A DNA stretch of 64,000 nucleotides from Eubacteriales bacterium (GTDB taxonomy: Bacteria; Bacillota; Clostridia; Saccharofermentanales; DTU023), in the NCBI GenBank assembly GCA_030537525.1, contig JAUNVU010000005.1:1-64000 (forward strand), given 5' to 3'. Position numbers and translations under genes: made by a program. The notes under the pieces were generated by a model that saw only the letters and a list, made by a program, of their open reading frames with translations, made no database searches and was not told the origin of the DNA. The first letter of the stretch is position 1, and every line of letters begins with the position of its first letter. Shown piece after piece: positions 48,890 to 58,012 of this stretch.

Positions 48890-49204
48890 CTATTCAATGA
48901 AGATAAGTTCGTCACTCTTGACCAAGCCCAGCTTGTCACGGGCAATTCTCTCCAGAGATTCAGAAGAGCCGACTTGGGCTTCCTGTTCTTCTAAATCATA
49001 TGCTTGGGCTTCGAGTAGACTCAACTCACGTTCGAGGGCAATCTGTTCACGGCGGAGACGCTCCATTTCCTGATCCTGACGTAGATAGGTCTTCGCCGCA
49101 ACCGCGAGCACTATGAGCATTACCATACAGAAACACAGCCTGCGAATTAGACTGAAGGCCGATTTCTGTCGCTCTTTCTTAATCTGTTCTGAATAAGATG
49201 CCAT
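48890..49204 (-). CDS. FtsB/DivIC-like septum formation initiator
   Basis: A 104-residue bitopic protein: a basic cytoplasmic N-terminus, one membrane segment (about 22-40) and a coiled coil (about 44-80: RQDQEMERLRREQIALEREL) followed by a short RIARDKLGLVKSDELIFIE end typical of FtsB/DivIC. It would bind FtsL and FtsQ/DivIB in the divisome. Start at 49204 with GGAGG close by; an upstream ATG at 49249 is less likely. It diverges from mazG. Confidence 0.85.
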   Translation of the reverse strand: MASYSEQIKKERQKSAFSLIRRLCFCMVMLIVLAVAAKTYLRQDQEMERLRREQIALERELSLLEAQAYDLEEQEAQVGSSESLERIARDKLGLVKSDELIFIE

Positions 49205-49331
49205 AAGCCTCCTCTTCCATATAGTGCTTGAGATCCAAGCGTAAATCAAGCCTGTAATATTAATGTAAAATGACAGCTAGTATTCTTAATTTGAGCTCTT
49301 TAGTGTATGATTATTCTTTAGGGAGGTAATT

Positions 49332-50135
49332 ATGAAGCTTAAGGACAAATATGATTTCAACGAACTCCTTGAGATCATCCGCCATCTGCGCTCCCCTGAC
49401 GGCTGTCCCTGGGATCGCGAGCAGACTCACGAGTCCATGCGTGGCAATCTCTTAGAAGAGAGCTACGAAGTGGTCGACGCTATAGATGAGCAAAATAGTA
49501 CCAACCTCAAGGAAGAACTTGGCGATCTCTTATTACAAGTCCTCTTACTTTCAGAAATTGCCGCTGCTAATCAGCAATTCACCCTAGATGATGTCATCAC
49601 TGAACTCAGTCAGAAACTAATCAGAAGGCATACCCATGTCTTTGGTACAAGTCGCGCGGAAAACAGTTCCCAGGCTCTTGCCAACTGGCAGAAGCAGAAG
49701 GCCAAGGAGCGTAAGAGCAAATTAATTGCCGAGCGCTTCTCTACTGTCCCGCGCGCCATGCCAGGCTTAAAGCGTGGCCAGAAGGTCCAGGATATTGCCG
49801 CTGAATATAATTTCGACTGGACAGAGCCAGAAGCAGTTTTTGCCAAACTAGATGAGGAGATCTCTGAGTTAAAAGAGGCCCTAGCTAGTGGTAAGCAAGC
49901 GGCCATCACCGAAGAAGCAGGCGACTGTCTTCTGGTCATGGCCAACCTCTGCCGTCACCTCCAGGTGGATGCCGAGCTGGCTCTCAAGCAAAGTGTTGAT
50001 AAATTCACTCGCCGCGTTAGTCAAATGGAGAAACTGATGTTAGAAGACGGCCTGCCAGCAGGTCCCTTCGACTCCGATCTCAGCAATGAGTACTACGAGC
50101 GAATGAAAATCTTAGAAAAAGGAGAGAGAATTTGA
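49332..50135 (+). CDS. mazG: Nucleoside triphosphate pyrophosphohydrolase MazG
   Basis: A 267-residue MazG with two MazG-type helical domains. The N-terminal domain has CPWDREQTHESM, LLEESYEVVDAID and EELGDLLLQVLL with the EExxE-x-ExxD metal motif. The second domain is LDEEISELKEALASG and EEAGDCLLVMANLCRH. It hydrolyses NTPs to NMP and PPi. GGGAGG lies before the ATG. It overlaps the next gene by TTGA. Confidence 0.95.
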   Translation: MKLKDKYDFNELLEIIRHLRSPDGCPWDREQTHESMRGNLLEESYEVVDAIDEQNSTNLKEELGDLLLQVLLLSEIAAANQQFTLDDVITELSQKLIRRHTHVFGTSRAENSSQALANWQKQKAKERKSKLIAERFSTVPRAMPGLKRGQKVQDIAAEYNFDWTEPEAVFAKLDEEISELKEALASGKQAAITEEAGDCLLVMANLCRHLQVDAELALKQSVDKFTRRVSQMEKLMLEDGLPAGPFDSDLSNEYYERMKILEKGERI

Positions 50136-51112
50136 AAATAGTCACCCCGGAACAAATCGAGCTCAGCCAATTAAATGACGAACTCTTTATCCCCAGTGGT
50201 GCGGAGTCCATTGTACAGGCAGAGATTGACAAGGAACTCAGTAGACTAGCCAAGGTCTACGGCCATGCTGAGAGTCTGCAGGCCGGCACCGAGCTGGCAG
50301 CTGGCGACCTCGTCGAACTCGCCATGCAGAGCTCGAACGAACGCTTTAACCGTCAGCTAAAGATCAAACTGGGCCGTGGCCTGTTTGCGCCTGAGCTAGA
50401 GAACCTCCTCATCGGTACTAAGCTCGGTGACGAGGCATCTTATGATTTCCACTTTAAGGGAGATGCTGTCCAAGTACAGGTTCACAGCCTCTCTGCCGAG
50501 CGGCAGATTCCGCATCCTATCGATGATGCCCTCATTTCTGAGGCTGGTCAGGAAGAGGATAAGCTGTACAGTGGTTTGAGCACAGTCCAAGAGTTCAAGA
50601 ATCGTTTGCGCAGCGCCCATCTTGGCAGCTTAATCCACACACAGGTCGTCTCCAGAGCCTACCAGGCAGCCATTGAGCTACTGGCCAGAGAGTCTGGTAT
50701 CCAGCCGACTGAGTCTGAGTTCCAGGCTCACATCGCGAAGACTCAAGAGAAGTTCGAGGCCGACCTAAGCGCAAGTGGTAACGATCTTTTAAGCTCGTAT
50801 CAAGAATACTTCGGCCCGGAGGCCAAGGATCTTGAAAGCGCTCGACAAATTCTGGCAGAAACTGCCAAATCAGAACTTGTCAGGCTGCAATATGCCGAGG
50901 CTTTGGCCAAGCATGACGATTTACACTATAGTGAAAAGGACTATGAGCGCGAACTCTCCGAATATGCTGACGAAAGCGGCATAGATTTGGCAGAGTTTAA
51001 AGATAAGTTTCCCTTCGAGCTGTGGCTGACTGGCAAGGTTGAAGAGAACCTGAGTTCCAGGCTCATACCTGAACTCAAGAAACGCGCAAAACATCTGAAT
51101 GGTCTCGACTAA
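50132..51112 (+). CDS. Trigger-factor-like chaperone lacking the ribosome-binding domain
   Basis: A 326-residue protein that aligns with trigger factor from its second half on: AEIDKELSRLAKVYG, then the FKBP-type PPIase region (AAGDLVELAM ... IKLGRGLFAPELENLLIGTKLGDEASYDF, about 55-120) and the C-terminal chaperone arms (about 140-320). The ribosome-docking domain with its GFRxGxxP loop, about 110 residues, is absent. TTG start, seven bases after AAAGGAG and overlapping the mazG stop. Genes downstream are two ABC exporters and a thioredoxin, so it may serve secretion or folding of an exported substrate; that is inferred. Confidence 0.75.
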   Translation: MKIVTPEQIELSQLNDELFIPSGAESIVQAEIDKELSRLAKVYGHAESLQAGTELAAGDLVELAMQSSNERFNRQLKIKLGRGLFAPELENLLIGTKLGDEASYDFHFKGDAVQVQVHSLSAERQIPHPIDDALISEAGQEEDKLYSGLSTVQEFKNRLRSAHLGSLIHTQVVSRAYQAAIELLARESGIQPTESEFQAHIAKTQEKFEADLSASGNDLLSSYQEYFGPEAKDLESARQILAETAKSELVRLQYAEALAKHDDLHYSEKDYERELSEYADESGIDLAEFKDKFPFELWLTGKVEENLSSRLIPELKKRAKHLNGLD

Positions 51113-51132
51113 TTCAGTAGAAAGAGATAGCT

Positions 51133-52965
51133 ATGCAAGAGAAAAATTCTGACCTCGCCGTCAAGCGACAGATTGAAATACTCCACGAGGCTGAACGCAA
51201 GAATCTAGCAGGTTCTGCGCTTAGCGGCCGCAAGGGTACTTGGCGTGACTTCTTCAATCTGCTGTTCAAGACGAGAATCCCCTGGCTCTACCTACTTGTG
51301 ACTTTAGGTGTTGGTCTAATTGCAACCAAGGTTGGATCCTTGTTCCCCAATTACCAGACCCGATATTTCGCAGGTGAGCTCACCAGAGAAACCATTGGAG
51401 TTGGTATTGCAATTTTATTGGGCGGCCTGGTTCTGGGTATTATCAACAACGTCTTCACAGGATTCACGGAGAATACAATTTCCAAGCGCCTCAGAAATAC
51501 TTTGTGGGAGCGCGTCATCAGCCTACCCAAGGTCGCCTTCAAGAAACTCAGTGGTCGTGAGATGATCTCGAGAATCACCCAGGACTCCGATCTCCTGGCT
51601 GCCACCCTCGTCACCGTCATCATCACTATTATCAGCTCGACCTACGGTGTCTACCTCTATCTGAGAATGATCTTCGAATATCACAAGACACTGGCCTATG
51701 TACAATTTGCCTTGGTGCCAGTTTTCTTGCTACTGAAGTTCATCGCCGGTCGTATCCAATACAACCTCTCCTTCCGCTCACGCTTCCGCTTCGCTTCTCT
51801 GACTCGTTATATGGCCTCTATCCTGGTCAATATTCCACTAGTTAAGAGCTATAACCGCGAAGCCTATGAACGTGTCCGCGGTAATATGGCAATTGATGAA
51901 TACAATAAGGTTCAGTTCAAGCTACAGGCCGTCGGCATCACCTTCGACCTCTTGGACCAGGCCTTCCAGACCCTCAACGATGCCATCTGCATTATCTACG
52001 GTGGCTACCTTGTCACCCAGGGTGAACTAGACATCGGTACCTGGATTGCCTTCTACACCTATTCATCTGGTATCTATGCCATGCTGACCATCGTCTGTAA
52101 CCTCTGGCCGATGCTGAAATCTGCCCAGGGTTCCGTACAACGTATCGCAGACGTCCTAAATATCCCAGCCGAGAAATGGCAGACTGAGGGTGAACCCGCT
52201 GCTCTTGGCACGGAACTCCCCGAGCTCAAGCTCTCAGACGTCACCTACGGTTACAATGCAGACGATCCCGTCTTAAAGAATATTAATCTTAACTTCCCTG
52301 CAGGCTCTACTACCTATATGGTCGGTCCGTCAGGAGCAGGTAAGACCACCCTCTTACTCCTCCTGGATCGTTTCTACGAGCCAGACTCAGGGCAACTTTC
52401 TCTAAACGAACACAACGCGGGCGAATTCGGTCTATACAGCTGGCGTAAGCGCTTTGGCTATCTCCAGCAAGAAATCGTCCTCTTCTACGGTACTATGCGT
52501 GAGAACCTGACTTACGGGCTCAAGGAAGCAATTACCGATGAAGCTATAGAGGCAGTTTTGGCAGAAGTTGACATGGCCAAGAAGGTCAAGGAAGCTGGTG
52601 GCCTCGACGCCATCGTCTCCGAAGGCGGTCAGTCCTTCTCAGGTGGTGAGCGTCAGCGCCTAGCTATTGCCAGACTGCTCTTGCAGAATCCTCAATTCGT
52701 CCTCCTCGACGAGCCTCTGTCAAACCTCGACTCTCGTTCTGAAGCCCAGGTTCGCAAGGCGCTCGCGAAGCTCAGTGCCGGTCGTACTGTAGTTGCCGTA
52801 TCGCACCGCCTACGCAAGCTCAACAATGCCGAGCGCATCCTAGTCCTCGACAAGGGCGAGATCGTTGGTCTTGGCAAGCATGACGAATTACTAAGTAACT
52901 GCCCACTATATCAAGAATTAGTCGACGCCGAATTGCGCATTGAAAAGAGTGGAGGTCAAGCATGA
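51133..52965 (+). CDS. ABC exporter half-transporter, first of second pair
   Basis: A 610-residue exporter half with an extra 60-residue cytoplasmic N-terminus, six membrane segments (about 60-340) and an ATPase with Walker A GPSGAGKTT, signature FSGGERQRLA, LLDEPLSNLD and H-loop VSHRLR, all canonical. Its partner overlaps by four bases (ATGA). Both ATPase sites look active, unlike the 41-45 kb pair. Confidence 0.92.
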   Translation: MQEKNSDLAVKRQIEILHEAERKNLAGSALSGRKGTWRDFFNLLFKTRIPWLYLLVTLGVGLIATKVGSLFPNYQTRYFAGELTRETIGVGIAILLGGLVLGIINNVFTGFTENTISKRLRNTLWERVISLPKVAFKKLSGREMISRITQDSDLLAATLVTVIITIISSTYGVYLYLRMIFEYHKTLAYVQFALVPVFLLLKFIAGRIQYNLSFRSRFRFASLTRYMASILVNIPLVKSYNREAYERVRGNMAIDEYNKVQFKLQAVGITFDLLDQAFQTLNDAICIIYGGYLVTQGELDIGTWIAFYTYSSGIYAMLTIVCNLWPMLKSAQGSVQRIADVLNIPAEKWQTEGEPAALGTELPELKLSDVTYGYNADDPVLKNINLNFPAGSTTYMVGPSGAGKTTLLLLLDRFYEPDSGQLSLNEHNAGEFGLYSWRKRFGYLQQEIVLFYGTMRENLTYGLKEAITDEAIEAVLAEVDMAKKVKEAGGLDAIVSEGGQSFSGGERQRLAIARLLLQNPQFVLLDEPLSNLDSRSEAQVRKALAKLSAGRTVVAVSHRLRKLNNAERILVLDKGEIVGLGKHDELLSNCPLYQELVDAELRIEKSGGQA

Positions 52966-54704
52966 GACAAGCCAAAACTACAGAAGCTAAGCGCGGGTCG
53001 TTGAAGCCTCTAATTCGCATGATGCGAGAGGCTAAGGTACCTTGGCTAGCTTATATATTCTTCTTTGCCTTAAACCTATATGTCACGAACCGTGGCATCT
53101 ACCTATATGAAGTCGCAGGTCGCATTATGGGTGGCGAAATTCACGACCCCACACTAGTCCGCGAGTACCTGATGTGGAGTCTAATCGTCGTCGCCATGGG
53201 CTTCCTGATCATCCCGAACGCCTGGGTCAGCATCCAATTCCAGAGAAGGAGCCAGCAGCGAGCCTGGGACACCATGCTTCGCCTGCCTCTGTCACGCTAT
53301 GACCTAATGGCTCCGTCATCCCTGGTTTCGCGTGTCACGACGGACTCGGCTTTTGTCAGCAATATCATGACCTATATAGTCAACGTCTTCCAAAATGGCT
53401 ATGCCATCTATCTGGCGGTTGGCGTCTTGTATCGCTCTAGCGCAAGGCTGACCTATTATGTTGCACCGCTGATCATTATTTCAGCCCTGGTCACTATCTT
53501 TGCTGGTAAATTCGCCTTCTCGATCAACTATATGCTGCAGCAGATTGAGTCGAGACTGACCTCTTTCCTCAACGAGCGTATTTCAGGTCTCAACTTGATC
53601 AAGGCCTCGCAGACAGAGAAGCAAGAGATCTCGCAAGGTGAGGGCCTTACTGAAAGCAAGTTTAAGGCCCAGATGAAGCGTACTTACTACAATGCTAGTA
53701 TTCAGGGCTTCCAGAACTTCTTACGCCTAGCCGTAACCGCCATAGTCTTGATCCTAGGCTCTTATCTAGTAGATAAGGGCGAGATGGAAATTGGCGGCCT
53801 GATCACCTTCTTCATGCTCTCCATTTCCTTCCCAGGTACTGTTCAGAGCTTCTTCCGTGCAATCCTTGACATCATCACGATTCAGGGTCAGACCCAGGTT
53901 GTTGCTGAGATCAACGACCTGCCGCGCGAATCACTCGAGTCTGAGCTCTCCCCAGAAGGCAAGCTTGGCAGCGAGAAGCTCAGCTTCGAAAATATGAAGT
54001 TTGGCTACTTCCCAGAACAGGAAGTTATCAGAGACTTCACCGAAGAAATCGAACCTGGTAAATTGACAGCTATAGTCGGTCCCTCAGGCTCTGGTAAGAC
54101 GACTATGCTCAAGCTGATTGAGCGTCTGTATGAGCCAGACAGTGGTGAATTCGCCCTCGGCGATGCCAGCACTGAGCGCTACCACCGCGGTGAATGGCGT
54201 AGCAATACTGGCTATATCATTCAGAACTCTCCACTTCTACCCGGCACAATCAAGGAGAACATCCTCTACGGTCAGGACGCTGATCTCTCCGAAGCCGAGT
54301 GGGACAAGCTACTCGAAATCTGTGCCCTTAAGGAAGTCATCGATGAACTACCTGCTGGTCTCAGCACTGAAGTCGGCGAAATCGGCGACCGCCTCTCTGG
54401 TGGTCAGCGCCAGAGAATCGCCATTGCCAGAGCCCTGGTCGGTAACCCCGAGCTCCTCTTAATGGACGAGGCGACTGCCAACCTAGATGCTCGAGGTGAG
54501 GCTACAGTTACCGAAAATATTCTGCGCGAGCGCAAGGGCAAGACCACGGTAGTCGTCGCCCATCGCCTCTCCACAGTCCAGAACGCTGACAAGATCATCG
54601 TCATGGACGAAGGCAAGATCGCTGCCGCAGGCAAGGCCGACTGGCTATACGAGAACTCTGAACTCTACAGAGAACTCGTCGACCTCCAAGAGGCTTCAGC
54701 ATAA
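52962..54704 (+). CDS. ABC exporter half-transporter, second of second pair
   Basis: A 580-residue exporter half: six membrane segments and an ATPase with Walker A GPSGSGKTT, signature LSGGQRQRIA, MDEATANLD and H-loop AHRLSTV. GGAGG lies eight bases before the ATG. With the preceding gene it forms a heterodimer. Substrate unknown; peptide, lipid or drug export are all possible. Confidence 0.92.
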   Translation: MRQAKTTEAKRGSLKPLIRMMREAKVPWLAYIFFFALNLYVTNRGIYLYEVAGRIMGGEIHDPTLVREYLMWSLIVVAMGFLIIPNAWVSIQFQRRSQQRAWDTMLRLPLSRYDLMAPSSLVSRVTTDSAFVSNIMTYIVNVFQNGYAIYLAVGVLYRSSARLTYYVAPLIIISALVTIFAGKFAFSINYMLQQIESRLTSFLNERISGLNLIKASQTEKQEISQGEGLTESKFKAQMKRTYYNASIQGFQNFLRLAVTAIVLILGSYLVDKGEMEIGGLITFFMLSISFPGTVQSFFRAILDIITIQGQTQVVAEINDLPRESLESELSPEGKLGSEKLSFENMKFGYFPEQEVIRDFTEEIEPGKLTAIVGPSGSGKTTMLKLIERLYEPDSGEFALGDASTERYHRGEWRSNTGYIIQNSPLLPGTIKENILYGQDADLSEAEWDKLLEICALKEVIDELPAGLSTEVGEIGDRLSGGQRQRIAIARALVGNPELLLMDEATANLDARGEATVTENILRERKGKTTVVVAHRLSTVQNADKIIVMDEGKIAAAGKADWLYENSELYRELVDLQEASA

Positions 54705-54712
54705 TAATCAAT

Positions 54713-54735
54713 GGCCCAGTGCAAACTGGGCCTTT
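54713..54735 (+). terminator. Terminator between the ABC pair and the thioredoxin gene
   Basis: GGCCCAGT-GCAA-ACTGGGCC (54713-54732) followed by TTTC. Short T run, so partial termination is likely. Confidence 0.65.
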
Positions 54736-54750
54736 CACTAAGGAGTAAAA

Positions 54751-55065
54751 ATGATCAGAGAAGTTAATGCCAAAGAGTTAAAAGAGATTACGAAAGAGGG
54801 CCTGCATCTAGTAGATATCTATGGCAGCAACTGCAGCCCCTGCAAGTACCTCGCAGAAGTACTTGAGAGTTTCGACATTGACTATCCCTTCGTCTCTATT
54901 CTCAAGCTAAATGCCGATGAGAACCCCGAACTCAGGCGCGAGCTCCAGATCTTCGGCGTGCCGACTATCTTGCTCTACAAGAATGGTGAAATCATCGAGC
55001 GCCAGGTCTCCTCTATGTCCTTCGAGGAACTCGAAGAATTCCTCGCCCCACATCTCTACGACTAA
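54751..55065 (+). CDS. Thioredoxin-like protein
   Basis: A 104-residue thioredoxin fold with active site GSNCSPCKYL (C28, C31), in which WCGPC is replaced by NCSPC, and the cis-proline in IFGVPTILLY (P76). No signal peptide, so cytoplasmic. AAGGAG lies six bases before the ATG. The rqcP ATG overlaps its stop (TAATG). Confidence 0.92.
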   Translation: MIREVNAKELKEITKEGLHLVDIYGSNCSPCKYLAEVLESFDIDYPFVSILKLNADENPELRRELQIFGVPTILLYKNGEIIERQVSSMSFEELEEFLAPHLYD

Positions 55066-55304
55066 TGCGTCTAGACAAATTTCTCAAGCTCTCACGCCTC
55101 GTCAAGCGGCGCCCAGTAGCCAAGGAGCTCGCCGATGCGGGCAGAGTCAAGATCAATGACCAAGTGGCCAAGGCCGCAAGTGAAGTCAAGGTAGGTGATA
55201 TTCTCGAACTTGGCTTCGGCAATCGCGAAGTACGTGTGAGAGTTGTAGAGCTACGAGAACATGTGCGAAAGGAAGCGGCCAATAATCTCTACGAATTAAT
55301 CTAA
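55065..55304 (+). CDS. rqcP: RNA-binding S4 domain protein RqcP
   Basis: A 79-residue S4 protein (YlmH/Hsp15-like RqcP). The S4 motif MRLDKFLKLSRLVKRR...KELADAGRVKINDQ is at 1-38. RqcP acts in ribosome quality control, helping RqcH add alanine tails to stalled chains. In bacilli it lies between mazG and divIC. Here it follows thioredoxin at the end of a mazG-to-rqcP unit. Confidence 0.92.
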   Translation: MRLDKFLKLSRLVKRRPVAKELADAGRVKINDQVAKAASEVKVGDILELGFGNREVRVRVVELREHVRKEAANNLYELI

Positions 55305-55305
55305 A

Positions 55306-55336
55306 AGAAGCTCGGCAGCCGCCGAGCTTCTCTCTT
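55306..55336. terminator. Bidirectional terminator between rqcP and the minus-strand operon
   Basis: AGAAGCTCGGC (55306-55316) pairs with GCCGAGCTTCT (55321-55331) around AGCC. TCTCTT follows on plus, TTTT on minus. Confidence 0.78.
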
Positions 55337-55362
55337 ATCTAAGTTTCAATAAAACAATTAAA

Positions 55363-55629
55363 TCAATGTCTTTCTAATAGTTGAATCTGGAAGCGCTCAA
55401 AAGGAATCTCTTCAGTAAATTGACCTGGGAAGAAGAAAGTTGTCCGAAATTTCGCAAATTCCTTGCTATTCTTATCTAGCCACAGGGGCAGCGGCACATC
55501 TAATTTCAAGCAGAGCTCTCGCAGTGCCGTCTCCAATTCCTGGACGAAACTCCCAGCCGGCTTCAGCTCCACTGAAGCCAGGGCGAGGATCTTCTCAGCT
55601 CTCAGCAATTTACCTTCTAAGATCAGCAT
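55363..55629 (-). CDS. Hypothetical protein after the HerA-like gene
   Basis: An 88-residue protein with no recognised family. It is slightly acidic, with a helix-rich first half (MLILEGKLLRAEKILALA), and an aromatic second part (KFRTTFFFPGQFTEEIPFERFQIQLLE). It starts one base after the HerA-like stop codon (TAA-G-ATG), so it is surely translated with that gene. A role as a small partner is inferred. Confidence 0.65.
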   Translation of the reverse strand: MLILEGKLLRAEKILALASVELKPAGSFVQELETALRELCLKLDVPLPLWLDKNSKEFAKFRTTFFFPGQFTEEIPFERFQIQLLERH

Positions 55630-55630
55630 C

Positions 55631-58012
55631 TTAACGCCAGAGCAAGGCGATCAGCTTGACCTTGCAGTCGCGCTTCAGAGGTCGCAGTTCTAATTCAGAG
55701 GTCGCTGCTATATCCTCATTAAATTCGCGCTTCAATTGCTCCAGACCATCAGCCATTTCTGACAGCAAATTCTGCTCATTTTCCATAATTTGCTGCAGCT
55801 TGGCTTCAGCCCGTTCAATATCGCTCTTCTGCTTGCCAGAGCGGCTTGCAGAACGCGCTGCTGTAGCCATCTTGCCGATATTGCCCGAGCTGACCTTCTG
55901 CTTGCCAAAGAGGGCTGAGAAAATCGCATTGCCAAATGAGATCATGGTCTGGCGCTTGGCATCAGAAGCCTGTTCTACTTCTCTCTCCACTCGCTGCTCA
56001 GCCGTCAATTTCTGCTTCTCTAGACTCTGCAGCCTCGCCTTGAACTTGGCCTCATATTGGTCTAGTCGCTGCTCTCTTTCTTCTCGTAATTCTTGTTCTA
56101 GGCGACGTCTGAAATCACGCTCACTCTCATCTGCTCTGGCGACTCGCTTGAACTTCTTATTCTCGTAGATACTGTAAGTTGAATTCTTATATAAGTAGTC
56201 TACGAGATCCTTGGCCCAGGCCTGATAGAGCTTGGGATCTCTCGCAAATTCTGGCAGCTCGTGATACGTCGCCCGCTCATCTAAATCAGTTAGGTCCTTG
56301 ATGTCGATGTCTAAAATCTCGCTATCCGACCAGTCCACTGGCAATAGATCTGCTTTGAAATCTGTCGCCATGATGAAATTCTTCTCCTGGCGAATGCCGC
56401 GGCGCTTATCTTCATAGAAGACCTCCGCTAGGGCAATCAGTCCAGGCCTCAGATCTTCCCTACCAGCACTTGGCAGGTAGTAACCAGGGATGTCCTTTGG
56501 CAGTTGCGCCTTGATAACTTCCACGGGGCAAGCATCTACAGCACAGTCTCTCTCAGCACTATCAAGCTTCTTGAAATTGATATTCTGACTGGCAACAGTT
56601 TTCCTCTCGACCCTCTCCTCAGATCTGGCAAGCTGCGGCAGCTCGGCTAGATTCTGCCGCGAAAGAGGCCCAGCCAGGTATGAAAGAGTCTGTCTTGAGC
56701 GGAATAGATTCAAGCCATCGCGATGAATATTGCGAACCAAGAACTGTCGCTTCGGAAGACCTGCGATCAGCTCGTCAAGATTGTCTACACTGAGCTTCCC
56801 AGCCAGGGCGTCAGCGGCATGCATACCCTCCAAGACCTTGCTGCGGTCACGCTCAGTCTGCAACCTTCCGACTAACCAAACACCGATATTGGACAAGCCC
56901 TTGTAATCTAAGTCAACTGGGTTCTGTGTAGCAAGCACTAGGCCCAGACCATAGGCCCTAGCCTGCTTCAGCAAGCTCAGGAGAGGACGCTTGGTAGGTG
57001 GCTCTGCAACTGGCGGGAAATAGCCCTGAATCTCATCCATGTAGAAGAGCGCACGTAGAGCCTGGGTACCATCTTGACGCCTAGTCCAAGCTAAGAGCTT
57101 ATTGAGTAATAGAGTCAGGAAAAAGCTGCGCTCAGACTCGGACAGCTGCTGCAGCGAAATTATTGAAGTTTGTGCCTTGCCGTCTTCAGCGTAAAGTAGG
57201 CTGTCAATATCCAGAGAAGGACCCTCTAGCCAAGCAGCAAAGGAGGGTGCCGCCAAGAGCTTATTGAGCTCTAGAGCCAACTTAAAGCGCTCGGCCTCTG
57301 GGAAGAAGCTCTCCAGATCTAGGACACCTAGTCTGTCAAATGGCGGTTTCTGCACCAATTGGATCAACTGTGATAGACCAGGCGACTGACCATCTCGCCA
57401 GCAGGCGAGTAGAATCTGCGAGAGTAAGATGTGCTCACGATCCTCCAGGGGATCGGAGTTCTTGCCAAGCAAGGCCAGTAGCGCCGTGGCATAGCCGCTG
57501 AGCAAGTCATTGCAAGCCTGCTCATCTTCGAGAATCTTGGCTTCAGGCCTAGCGAAGCTGTCGACAATAGACAATGGAGCTAGACCGGCCTGACCTGGGG
57601 TATAGACCTTGGTTCTGGAATTCTTCTCCCAGAGCTGAACTCTGGCACTTGTTTGCTCGTCTTCAGCCAGGGCGTTATTCCACTTCTCGGCCTCTTTGGC
57701 CGCAAACTCCGCCCTGCTAAGGCCACTTTCAGAGAGCTCAACAGCGCTGACATAGGGCTCCAGCTTAGGTCCCGTAATTGGATCAAAATTCAAGCAGAGA
57801 TTAAGCAAGTCGCCCTTCAAGTCAATCACTATGGCAGGAATCCCGTCAATTGCCGCCTCCTCTATCAAGGCTGTACAGAGGCCTGTCTTGCCACTGCCTG
57901 TCATACCGACACAGAAGGCGTGGGTTAAAAGATCCTGGGAGCGCAGTAGGTAGTAGTTGTCCTCTTTCGTTTCGCGGCCTAAATAGAATAGACCAAGCTC
58001 TTCATATTTCAT
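55631..58012 (-). CDS. HerA-like ATP-binding protein
   Basis: A 793-residue ATPase of the HerA/FtsK-like group. Walker A GMTGSGKTG (36-44), then IDLKGDLLNL, and Walker B ALFYMDEIQGYFPP near 320, plus the arginine motif GLVLATQNPVDLDYKGLSN. A long coiled-coil C-terminal region (about 610-780) has RREQELREEREQRLDQYEAK. Such proteins are thought to pump DNA or to use ATP for protein complexes; function here is not known. Its ATG overlaps the lon stop codon (TAATG), and the 88-residue gene follows. Confidence 0.85.
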   Translation of the reverse strand: MKYEELGLFYLGRETKEDNYYLLRSQDLLTHAFCVGMTGSGKTGLCTALIEEAAIDGIPAIVIDLKGDLLNLCLNFDPITGPKLEPYVSAVELSESGLSRAEFAAKEAEKWNNALAEDEQTSARVQLWEKNSRTKVYTPGQAGLAPLSIVDSFARPEAKILEDEQACNDLLSGYATALLALLGKNSDPLEDREHILLSQILLACWRDGQSPGLSQLIQLVQKPPFDRLGVLDLESFFPEAERFKLALELNKLLAAPSFAAWLEGPSLDIDSLLYAEDGKAQTSIISLQQLSESERSFFLTLLLNKLLAWTRRQDGTQALRALFYMDEIQGYFPPVAEPPTKRPLLSLLKQARAYGLGLVLATQNPVDLDYKGLSNIGVWLVGRLQTERDRSKVLEGMHAADALAGKLSVDNLDELIAGLPKRQFLVRNIHRDGLNLFRSRQTLSYLAGPLSRQNLAELPQLARSEERVERKTVASQNINFKKLDSAERDCAVDACPVEVIKAQLPKDIPGYYLPSAGREDLRPGLIALAEVFYEDKRRGIRQEKNFIMATDFKADLLPVDWSDSEILDIDIKDLTDLDERATYHELPEFARDPKLYQAWAKDLVDYLYKNSTYSIYENKKFKRVARADESERDFRRRLEQELREEREQRLDQYEAKFKARLQSLEKQKLTAEQRVEREVEQASDAKRQTMISFGNAIFSALFGKQKVSSGNIGKMATAARSASRSGKQKSDIERAEAKLQQIMENEQNLLSEMADGLEQLKREFNEDIAATSELELRPLKRDCKVKLIALLWR

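Noticed and set aside
29539-55331. Shared terminator stem GAAGCTCGG/CCGAGCTTC at 29539-29562 and 55307-55330
   Set aside because: The same 9-base stem at two sites may mean a repeated element, but flanks and loops differ, so chance or terminator convergence is enough.
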